Assembly (NCBI GenBank): GCA_021825785.1
Contig: JAKAGP010000089.1
Span: forward strand, 1-7,066
Reading direction: 5' to 3'
DNA: 7,066 bases
Source: Nitrospirota bacterium
Lineage (GTDB): Bacteria > Nitrospirota > Thermodesulfovibrionia > Thermodesulfovibrionales > JdFR-88
Shown here: positions 1 to 6,887 of the stretch, piece by piece
Position numbering within the stretch: position 1 is the stretch's first letter
Layout of the letters: the number at the start of each line of letters is the position of its first letter
Made by a program: the position numbers and the translations under genes
The notes under the pieces: model-generated
What the model saw: only the letters and a program-made list of their open reading frames with translations
What the model was told of the DNA's origin: nothing
Database searches by the model: none

Positions 1-40
1 CCTTCTTCGCCTTCTTTGCCTTTTTCGCCTTTTTTGCCTT
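1..40 (-). repeat. 9-bp tandem repeat encoding KKA units
   Basis: Read on the minus strand, the last visible codons repeat the pattern AAG/AAA-AAR-GCN, coding for K-A-K-K-A-K-K-A-K-K-A-K-K. At least four 9-bp units are visible and the repeat runs off the left edge, so the full copy number is unknown. Third positions vary between units, so the repeat is not freshly duplicated DNA. Such tracts are prone to copy-number change. Confidence 0.75.
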
Positions 41-415
41 CACCGCGTTGTGAACCGAGATGAATTTGGCAACGTCCTTGCCGTCTTCCTTCGCGTACTT
101 CACCCACACCTTGTCACCAGCCTTGACGTCGGCGAGGGTTATTTTCTTCTTGCCCTTCTTTACGATCGTCTTGTCGGTGGTGTTAAGTGTGACCTCGCCC
201 TTCTTGCCCTTCACGGTTATGGTATTGGCCGTCGTGTCGATGGCGGATACCGTGCCCAGAACGGCGTGGAACTTGACGGCCTTCTTCCTGACCACCTTTT
301 TCTTCGTGGTCTTCTTGGCCGGAGCGTCAGCGCTGCCCGCATCCTTGGCGATGGCTACGCCCGCCAGAGAGAATGCAAACATGACTGCCATTACAAAGGT
401 CAAAACTTTCTTCAT
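1..415 (-). CDS. Small exported lysine-rich protein with KKA repeats (C-terminus beyond window)
   Basis: The frame opens at ATG (413-415) with an AAGGAGG ribosome site at 424-430, 8 nt upstream. It stays open to the left edge, giving 138 visible residues with no stop. Residues 1-23 look like a Sec signal peptide: MKK, a hydrophobic stretch, then AGVAIA before KDAG. The mature part starts with a Lys/Ala-rich linker (about 24-47). A beta-rich segment follows (about 50-118), with VLGTVSAIDTTANTITVKG, then KITLADVKAGDKVWVKYAKEDGK. The pattern of short strands and a 'GDKV.V.Y' turn resembles small periplasmic OB-like or DUF5666-type domains, but that family assignment is only a suspicion. The visible end is a run of KKA triplets. 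The mature protein is strongly basic. It lies downstream of a sigma-54 regulator gene and has its own sigma-54-like promoter. Function unknown. A role at the envelope or in binding an anionic polymer would be speculation. Confidence 0.85.
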   Translation of the reverse strand, partial: MKKVLTFVMAVMFAFSLAGVAIAKDAGSADAPAKKTTKKKVVRKKAVKFHAVLGTVSAIDTTANTITVKGKKGEVTLNTTDKTIVKKGKKKITLADVKAGDKVWVKYAKEDGKDVAKFISVHNAVKAKKAKKAKKAKK

Positions 416-481
416 TACATTCACCTCCTTCCCTGAATGAGATTTTGCGCCTTTGGTTATCTGCAATATCGGGGGTTTTAT

Positions 482-498
482 AACAAAAACCGTGCCAG
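482..498 (-). promoter_or_regulatory. Sigma-54 (-24/-12) promoter for the lysine-rich exported protein
   Basis: On the minus strand, 498 to 482 reads CTGGCACG-GTTT-TTGTT. The RpoN consensus is YTGGCACG-N4-TTGCW. The -24 half is a full match. The spacing is exact. The only departure is T for C in the -12 GC. Transcription would begin near 471, leaving a leader of about 56 nt that contains AAGGAGG before the ATG at 415. The site is intergenic, correctly oriented, and next to a gene for a sigma-54 activator, which raises confidence above what the motif alone gives. Confidence 0.75.
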
Positions 499-579
499 GA
501 TGGTCATGCCGGGGTGGCGCTGCAAAATCCGCTTATTTCAGGCTTTATAAAAGAATAGCAGAACTGGCGGAAAAGAAAA

Positions 580-597
580 GTTCCTCTTTTAGGGAAC
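580..597. promoter_or_regulatory. Promoter-proximal dyad: candidate enhancer (UAS) for the sigma-54 activator, or terminator
   Basis: The 18 bp form GTTCC-N8-GGAAC, overlapping the stop codon (589-591) of the response regulator. Its centre is about 117 bp upstream of the predicted sigma-54 start, within the usual range for NtrC-type enhancers. A near copy lies at 600-617. In the minus-strand transcript the same dyad makes a 5-7 bp hairpin followed by TTTTCTTTT, so it could also terminate the tatA-kinase-regulator transcript. Either or both roles fit. Confidence 0.55.
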
Positions 598-1977
598 CTC
601 TTCCTTATTTGGGGAAGGATTTTGGACACTGAGCTTCTCCCATCTGTACCAGAAGGTCTTGTAGCTCATGCCGAGGAGTTTGGCGGCCCTGGAGGCCACG
701 CCGCCCGCCTTTGCCATGGCCTTTCTCAGGAGCTCCTGTTCAAGCTCTTCAAGGACGATGCCCTCCTCCGGTATCTCAATGTCGATGCCGGAGCCTCCCT
801 TGCCGCTTTTAAGCTCCCCCTTGATATCGCCGGGCGTTATGGTGTCCGTGTCGCAGATGAGCACGGCCCTCTCCACTACGGCCTCAAGCTGCCTCACATT
901 GCCCGGCCAGTGGTAGTCCGCAAAGGCCCTCAATACGGATTCGTTCACCCTTTTTATCCTCCGGCCGAACTCCTTGTTGTATTTCTCAAGGAAATACCCG
1001 ACCAGGGCCGGTATGTCCTCCTTCCTCTCCCTGAGGGGGGGCAGCTCTATGGTGACGATGCGCAGTCTGTAGTAGAGGTCCTCCCTGAACCTGCCGTTTT
1101 TGATCTCCTTCTCCAGGTCCTTGTTGGTGGCGGCGATTATCTTCACGTCCACTTTTATGGTCTCGCGCCCTCCGAGCCTCCTTAGCTCCTTCTCCTGGAG
1201 CACGCGCAGGATTTTGGACTGTATGGAAGGGGGAAGGTCCCCGATCTCATCCAGGAAAACGGTGCCGCCGTTTGAGGCCTCAAACAACCCGGTCCTTCTG
1301 GCGCCGGCGCCGGTAAATGCGCCCGGCTCGTAGCCGAAAAGCTCGCTCTCCAGGAGCGACTCCGGTATGGAGGCGCAGTTTATCGCCGTGAAGGGTTTTG
1401 TGCTTCTGGTGCCGCTGTAATGGATAGCCCTCGCCACCAGCTCCTTGCCGGTGCCGGACTCTCCGAGGACGAGCACCGTCACAGGGCTGTCGTTGACCTT
1501 CTTTACAAGGTTTATCACGTCCTTGACCCACCTGGAGCCGCCGACGATCCCCTCGATGCCGAACTTGTTGTAAAGGACGCTCTGCAGCTCCCTGTTCTTC
1601 TTGAGTATATCCACCATGTTGACGGCCCTTTTCACCGTCAGCAGCACCATCTCTTTTTCAAGGGGCTTGGAGATATAATCGAAGGCGCCTTTCTTCATTG
1701 CCTCCACCGCGGAGGAGACGCTGCCAAAGGCGGTCATTATGATTATTGCCGGCATTGAAAACCCGTTCTCGGATTTCAGGCGCTCCATGAGCTCTATGCC
1801 GTTTATCCGCTTCATCTTCAGGTCCGTGAGGATCACATCCGGGTTCATGGCCCTGGCCATTTCGAGGGCCTCCTCCCCCGAATCCGCGGCATGGGCCTCA
1901 TAGCCCGCATCCGAGAGGATGCGCGTCAGTATGTCCCTCTGCAGCGGTTCGTCATCAACGACGAGTATCATGGCCAT
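589..1977 (-). CDS. Sigma-54-dependent response regulator (NtrC/AtoC/ZraR family)
   Basis: The 462-residue product has the full three-domain layout of a phosphorylation-controlled sigma-54 enhancer-binding protein. The receiver (about 3-118) has acidic residues D8/D9, phosphoacceptor D52, T82 and K104. The AAA+ domain (about 142-370) has Walker A GESGTGKE (172-179), the sigma-54 contact loop GAFTGA (219-224), Walker B GGTVFLDE (237-244), arginine-finger region GRFREDLYYRL, and WPGNVRQLE (357-365). A Fis-type helix-turn-helix follows at about 425-447. All key residues are intact. The ATG at 1977 has AGGGGG 5 nt upstream (M3 is an alternative start). The gene begins 24 bp after the kinase stop, so the two form an obvious pair. 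Upon phosphorylation it should remodel closed sigma-54 holoenzyme complexes. The likely nearest target is the promoter at 482-498. The exact orthologue (AtoC, ZraR, HydG and so on) cannot be named from sequence alone. Confidence 0.97.
   Translation of the reverse strand: MAMILVVDDEPLQRDILTRILSDAGYEAHAADSGEEALEMARAMNPDVILTDLKMKRINGIELMERLKSENGFSMPAIIIMTAFGSVSSAVEAMKKGAFDYISKPLEKEMVLLTVKRAVNMVDILKKNRELQSVLYNKFGIEGIVGGSRWVKDVINLVKKVNDSPVTVLVLGESGTGKELVARAIHYSGTRSTKPFTAINCASIPESLLESELFGYEPGAFTGAGARRTGLFEASNGGTVFLDEIGDLPPSIQSKILRVLQEKELRRLGGRETIKVDVKIIAATNKDLEKEIKNGRFREDLYYRLRIVTIELPPLRERKEDIPALVGYFLEKYNKEFGRRIKRVNESVLRAFADYHWPGNVRQLEAVVERAVLICDTDTITPGDIKGELKSGKGGSGIDIEIPEEGIVLEELEQELLRKAMAKAGGVASRAAKLLGMSYKTFWYRWEKLSVQNPSPNKEEVP
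600..617. promoter_or_regulatory. Promoter-distal dyad: second candidate enhancer half-repeat
   Basis: CTTCC-N8-GGAAG lies inside the last codons of the response regulator. Aligned with 580-597 it agrees at 13 of 18 positions, covering the core TTCCT, the central TTT and the GGGAA. The outermost base differs, but it changes in a complementary way (G/C in one copy, C/G in the other), so both copies are palindromes. The centre-to-centre distance is 20 bp, about two helical turns, which would place two activator dimers on the same DNA face. Confidence 0.5.
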
Positions 1978-2001
1978 CAGCGCCCCCTGTCTCCCTTCAT
2001 G

Positions 2002-3522
2002 TCAGGCCGGTTTCGCGCCGGCAGGCTCAGCGTCGCCGGAGGCGCCGGGCGGCGCACCGGCCAGGACAGGAAGCTTCAATATCACGCTCGAACCCCTGCC
2101 CGGCGCGCTCTGGAAGGATATCTCGCCGCCGTGCTCCTCCACTATGCGTTTTGTCGTTGCCAGGCCGAGGCCAAGCCCCTCGTTCTTGGTCGTAAAGAAA
2201 GGCTCGAAGACCTTCGACAGATGTTCGGCCGCCACCCCGCCCCCGGTGTCGCTTATGCCAAGGGCCACGCGTTCGTCTTCCTTCCATGTCTCCAGGGTGA
2301 GGCTGCCGCCCGAGGGCATGGCCTGGAACGCGTTCAGGACAATGTTGAAGATGCAGGTCTTCATGAAATCCGGGTCTATGAGCACATCCGGCATGTAATG
2401 GAACCTTTTTATTACCCGGACATTTTCCGATTCCGCCTTTGCCTTTATGAGCCCGGAGACCTCGTTGAAGAGGCTGGCGACGCTTACGCGCTTCATATTC
2501 AGCTTCAGCGGCTTTCCGTAGTCCAGGAAGTCCCGGACGAGCTTGTCGAGCCTGAACACCTCCCCCTTTATATTCGAGATGAGGGCATCGAACCTCCTGG
2601 CCTTCCCGCCGCCGTCTTCCTCCAGCGGCGGGGCGTAATTGTCCTTCAGGTAGTCGATGCTGAGGCTTATGAAGTTAAGGGGGTTTCTGATCTCGTGCGC
2701 CATGCTCCTTGAAAGCTGCCCCACGGCCGACAGGTGCTCAGCCTCGCGCAGCTTCTCCTCGAGCCGCCTGTTTTCCCTGAGACGCTGCACCATCAGGTTG
2801 AAGCTCCTTGTAAGCGTGCCTATCTCGTCTTTCCTGTCGGCCGGGTCTATCTCGACAAAATCCCCCGCCGCCACCTTGCCCGCGGCAAGCGATATCTCGT
2901 TTATGGGTTTAGTGTAGCGGGAAGAGAGGAAGATAGCTATTCCGCTGCCCAGCAGGAACACCAGGAGGGCGGCCGCGGTCTTTTTCTCCATGTTCCGCCT
3001 CAGGAGAAGCGAGAAATCCTCCTCGTTTATTATCAGGTGTATGTACCCGTAATGCGTCTTGCCGGCCACGACGGGAAGGATGACATTGTATGTGCGGCCC
3101 TCGTTCTTCGAGACAGGCTCCCCAAGCTGCGCCTTGATGATGAGCTGCTTTCTCCTGGGGCTGACCGCCGCGCCCACCTTCTTGGGGTTGGTGCTGGCTA
3201 TTATGAGGTTGTTGTTGCCGATTATCGATATCTCGTTGATGCCCTTGGGTTTTAAATTCTTCAGATAGGCCTCCAGCCTTCTCTCCTCCTCGGCCTTTGC
3301 ATCCTGGCCGGTCTGCGACGCCGTCTTGCTCTGCGTCACCTCAACGCCTATCTGTATTGCCTTGGACAGGTCGGCCGTGCGGTTTGTGACCTCGCTTATC
3401 AACCTCTTCTCGTCATGGAGGTAAAAAAAAACGAGCATGGAGAGGAGCATGAAACTCAGAAAAAGCATCATCAGGACGAGTTTTTTATTGAGAGAGATGT
3501 TGAGGAAATGGTTCCTGAGCAT
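2002..3522 (-). CDS. Membrane sensor histidine kinase (HAMP, HisKA, HATPase), partner of the downstream regulator
   Basis: From ATG 3522 the product has 506 residues. A first membrane helix spans about 15-34. An extracytoplasmic loop of about 145 residues (about 35-181) follows, with an ISIIGNNNLIIAS...YGYIHLIIN pattern reminiscent of a single Cache/PAS-like sensor. A second helix lies at about 183-201 and HAMP at about 202-255. The HisKA domain has phosphoacceptor H276 in MAHEIRNPL. The HATPase has N-box NIVLNAFQAM (N393/N397), DTGGG (425-429), FEPFFTTK and GLGLGLA (449-455). The tail is Ala/Pro/Gly-rich. An in-frame TTG at 3585 would add 21 residues. I prefer ATG 3522 because the protein then starts directly before the first helix and the extra stretch overlaps a GC-rich hairpin. 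Neither start has a good ribosome site. The kinase should autophosphorylate and pass phosphate to D52 of the downstream regulator. The ligand is unknown. Confidence 0.95.
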   Translation of the reverse strand: MLRNHFLNISLNKKLVLMMLFLSFMLLSMLVFFYLHDEKRLISEVTNRTADLSKAIQIGVEVTQSKTASQTGQDAKAEEERRLEAYLKNLKPKGINEISIIGNNNLIIASTNPKKVGAAVSPRRKQLIIKAQLGEPVSKNEGRTYNVILPVVAGKTHYGYIHLIINEEDFSLLLRRNMEKKTAAALLVFLLGSGIAIFLSSRYTKPINEISLAAGKVAAGDFVEIDPADRKDEIGTLTRSFNLMVQRLRENRRLEEKLREAEHLSAVGQLSRSMAHEIRNPLNFISLSIDYLKDNYAPPLEEDGGGKARRFDALISNIKGEVFRLDKLVRDFLDYGKPLKLNMKRVSVASLFNEVSGLIKAKAESENVRVIKRFHYMPDVLIDPDFMKTCIFNIVLNAFQAMPSGGSLTLETWKEDERVALGISDTGGGVAAEHLSKVFEPFFTTKNEGLGLGLATTKRIVEEHGGEISFQSAPGRGSSVILKLPVLAGAPPGASGDAEPAGAKPA

Positions 3523-3541
3523 TTTGAAATGATAACATAAT

Positions 3542-3579
3542 CCCCCGCACCCGGCGTGAAGAGCGGGGTTTGGCGGGGG
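3542..3579 (-). promoter_or_regulatory. GC-rich hairpin(s) in the tatA-kinase intergenic leader
   Basis: A 7-bp perfect stem pairs 3542-3548 (CCCCCGC) with 3573-3579 (GCGGGGG). A second copy of GCGGGG at 3563-3568 can pair with 3543-3548 instead, giving two mutually exclusive stems. It sits in the minus-strand transcript between the tatA stop and the kinase ATG. No T-run follows, so it is not a classic intrinsic terminator. It could be a processing or stability element that sets the tatA to kinase ratio. Confidence 0.4.
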
Positions 3580-3604
3580 CCTCAAAACAAGGTGAAAAAA
3601 CGGC

Positions 3605-3820
3605 CTATTTTACCTTGGCGTCCGCTTCTTTTTTCTCCTCCTGCCCGGCCTTGCTGTCGATGGTCTTGACCTCATCGGTGCCGGCAAGGGCCTTCTTGAA
3701 CTCGCGGATTCCCCTGCCAAGCCCCTCGCCAAGCTGCGGCAGCTTGCCCGGTCCGAATATCAAAAGCGCAATCAGGATCACCAGAAGCAGATGTATCGGC
3801 TGAAACAACCCTTCAAACAT
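3605..3820 (-). CDS. tatA: Sec-independent protein translocase subunit TatA
   Basis: The 71-residue product has the TatA/E layout: a short periplasmic N-terminus, one membrane helix (about 8-22, HLLLVILIALLI), the hinge FGPGKLPQLGEGLG (22-35), an amphipathic helix (about 29-46, GRGIREFKKALAG) and a charged Lys/Glu-rich tail. TatA oligomers form the passage for folded proteins with twin-arginine signals, working with TatC, which is not in this window. TatB is usually longer, so TatA fits better. The ATG at 3820 is preceded by AAGGAGG at 3834-3840, 13 nt away, a rather long spacing. The gene is 82 bp upstream of the kinase on the same strand and may be co-transcribed with it. Confidence 0.93.
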   Translation of the reverse strand: MFEGLFQPIHLLLVILIALLIFGPGKLPQLGEGLGRGIREFKKALAGTDEVKTIDSKAGQEEKKEADAKVK

Positions 3821-3848
3821 GTGTTTTGTGCCACCTCCTTAACGCCTT

Positions 3849-3878
3849 ATTTTACAATAAAATGGCAAAATATGATAA
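3849..3878 (-). promoter_or_regulatory. Candidate sigma-70 promoter of tatA with overlapping palindrome
   Basis: On the minus strand TTATCA (3878-3873), an 18-nt spacer and TAAAAT (3854-3849) give a moderate -35/-10 pair. Transcription would start near 3842, just upstream of the ribosome site. A perfect palindrome, ATTTTA-CAA-TAAAAT (3849-3863), covers the -10 box and could be an operator or simply AT-rich promoter DNA. Confidence 0.4.
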
Positions 3879-4115
3879 ATAAGTGGCGGGCGGCATCGGG
3901 GGGGCGGAGTATTCCGGTTCTTACGGCGCGCCCGTCTCGCGTGTATTGACTTTTAACCCGGATTATAATAGTTTTTTTTTATAAAGCTCTCACCTCCAAG
4001 AAAATTCTTTAAAAAATTGAAGATTCCCGGGGCGCGGGGAAACCTGATGTAAGGAAGGACAAATTTATTGGCCGCGGGGAGACACACTGGCCGTTTAACG
4101 TAGGGAGGGTATCTC
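3879..4115. other. Intergenic region between divergent tatA and the PilZ gene
   Basis: No credible coding frame was seen. The stretch holds a TTGACT (3946-3951) and a TATAAT (3964-3969), but these are only 12 bp apart, too close for a normal promoter pair. It also holds a T9 run (3972-3980) and a small dyad TTCCC-N8-GGGAA (4024-4041). The PilZ ribosome site GGGAGGG is at 4103-4109. A promoter for the PilZ gene must lie here but I cannot place it with confidence. Confidence 0.5.
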
Positions 4116-4421
4116 TTGGCATCGGGCGGCATCGCTCATGAAAGACGAAGACAGAGACGCGATCTCACGACCGTGCCCATGAGCTACACCGCGACCCCGT
4201 CCGCGGAGGCCGGGCCGCGTAAAAGCGAGTCCGTCAACGGGATAACCCTGAACATAAGCGACTGCGGTATCTGTTTCTATACCCAGAGCTGCCTGGAAGA
4301 GGGCATGCCGGTCATCATCACAAGCAAGGCCATCTGGGACGAGCCAAGGCAGGGAATGGTAAAGTGGTGCAGGAAGATCACGGAGGAGCTATACCGCGTA
4401 GGGGTGACGCTCACCGACTGA
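4116..4421 (+). CDS. Single-domain PilZ protein (predicted c-di-GMP receptor)
   Basis: The 101-residue product carries both PilZ signature motifs. The arginine motif is ERRRQRRD near the N-terminus (R11xxxR15 matches RxxxR), and NISDCG (46-51) matches [D/N]xSxxG. The C-terminal strands include MVKWCRK and YRVGVTL, typical of the PilZ beta-barrel. Both c-di-GMP-contacting motifs are intact, so binding is likely. The TTG start at 4116 has GGGAGGG 6 nt upstream. The first in-frame ATG (residue 22) would cut off the arginine motif, so TTG is preferred. No other domain is fused, so it probably acts by binding a partner protein, as stand-alone PilZ proteins in motility, polysaccharide or pilus control do. 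The partner is unknown. It converges on guaB. Confidence 0.85.
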   Translation: MASGGIAHERRRQRRDLTTVPMSYTATPSAEAGPRKSESVNGITLNISDCGICFYTQSCLEEGMPVIITSKAIWDEPRQGMVKWCRKITEELYRVGVTLTD

Positions 4422-4502
4422 AGACCCGCCCGAGGCCACTCCCGTTTCAAAACCTTCGGCCGGAGCGTCAGGAAAAATGCGCTTCGTTTCCCGTCCCGCC
4501 GG

Positions 4503-6187
<1,685 letters not shown>

Positions 6188-6192
<5 letters not shown>

Positions 6193-6202
6193 TTGCGGGG
6201 CC
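6188..6202. other. Small GC hairpin next to the scpB stop
   Basis: GGCCC-TTGCG-GGGCC forms a 5-bp stem overlapping the outer edge of the inverted-repeat element and ending 3 bp from the scpB stop codon. No T-run follows in the minus-strand direction, so a terminator role is doubtful. Confidence 0.3.
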
Positions 6203-6204
6203 GG

Positions 6205-6738
6205 TTAAACCACGTCTTCCCGCTGGAACTCCTTCAGGGTCGGCAGCCCCGTGAGGTCCTTCAGGCCGAAATGGATGAGGAATTCCTGGGTCGTGCCATA
6301 CAGCAGCGGTTTGCCTGGCGCCTCTTTCCTGCCCACGATCTTTATGAGCCTCCTGTCCAGCAGGGTCTTCATCACGCCGTCCGAATTCACACCCCTTAAG
6401 GCCTCAAGCTCAGCCTTCGTTATCGGCTGCTTGTAGGCGATTATCGCGAGGCTCTCCAGGGACGCCTGGGAGAGTTTCGCGGGCTCGGACGCCTTCAGCT
6501 TCCTTGCCCATCCGGAGTGGTCCGGGTTAGTGTGCATTATGTATCCGCCCGCAAGCTGGGTTATGAGCACCCCGCCTCCCCTCTGGCTGTATTCCTCCCT
6601 GAGCTCATCGAGGAGGTCTTCGATCTCGTTTTCCGGCAACCCGGTCATCTCCTTCAGGTCCTTGACGCGCAGGGGTTCGGGAGAGGCAAAAAGAAGGGCC
6701 TCCATCATCGCCTTCGGGTTAAAAACTTCATTGTCCAT
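6205..6738 (-). CDS. scpB: Segregation and condensation protein B
   Basis: The 177-residue product matches the ScpB layout of two winged-helix domains (about 8-75 and 90-160). Diagnostic stretches are LSQASLESLAIIAYKQPIT (89-107), LRGVNSD (114-120), GRKEAPGKPLLYGTT (136-150), FLIHFGL (153-159) and LPTLKEF (165-171). ScpB works with ScpA and the SMC ATPase in the bacterial condensin that compacts and separates chromosomes. ATG 6738 lacks a clear ribosome site. M11/M12, preceded by GAAGG, are possible alternative starts, but the longer form fits the family better. scpA, often directly upstream, is not here: the upstream neighbour is a divergent gene. Confidence 0.95.
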   Translation of the reverse strand: MDNEVFNPKAMMEALLFASPEPLRVKDLKEMTGLPENEIEDLLDELREEYSQRGGGVLITQLAGGYIMHTNPDHSGWARKLKASEPAKLSQASLESLAIIAYKQPITKAELEALRGVNSDGVMKTLLDRRLIKIVGRKEAPGKPLLYGTTQEFLIHFGLKDLTGLPTLKEFQREDVV

Positions 6739-6825
6739 CGGGGAAATATAACAGATATGGGTATCTTTTTAAAAATCGAAAAGCAAATGCCTCTTTATTC
6801 TTAATGATAACCACTTATTTTTTCG

Positions 6826-6853
6826 TTGACAATTGAGACCGGCATCCTATAGT
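6826..6853 (+). promoter_or_regulatory. Sigma-70 promoter for the right-edge HD-domain gene
   Basis: TTGACA (6826-6831), a 16-bp spacer and TATAGT (6848-6853) form a strong housekeeping-type promoter pointing right. TATAGT recurs at 6855-6860, seven bases later. Transcription would begin near 6860, about 28 nt before the ATG at 6888. Confidence 0.7.
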
Positions 6854-6887
6854 GTATAGTCGTCTGGAACCTGAAATATGCTGTTAA

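Noticed and set aside
1891..2712. Long open frame on the plus strand antisense to the kinase and regulator (273 codons)
   Set aside because: It is a by-product of GC-rich codon bias opposite two unmistakable genes. Its translation has no recognisable domain and it spans the junction of both.
3816..3834. TGGCAC just upstream of tatA as a sigma-54 promoter
   Set aside because: The -12 half is missing: the bases at the right spacing are ACAT rather than TTGC, and the site overlaps the ribosome-binding region and start codon.
3946..3969. TTGACT and TATAAT as a promoter for the PilZ gene
   Set aside because: Only 12 bp separate the two boxes, too short for sigma-70 recognition.
4024..4041. TTCCC-N8-GGGAA dyad as a third enhancer site for the regulator
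   Set aside because: The gap between TTCC and GGAA is 10, not 8 as in 580-597 and 600-617, the centre is GC-rich, and no -24/-12 promoter lies downstream.
4422..4502. Bidirectional terminator between the PilZ gene and guaB
   Set aside because: Only a weak CTTC-GGCC-GGAG fold is present and no adjacent T-run. Not supported as a terminator.
6753..6766. AGATA-TGGG-TATCT followed by TTTTT as a terminator
   Set aside because: The stem is five AT-rich pairs, and on the plus strand it would follow no gene, since scpB is on the opposite strand.
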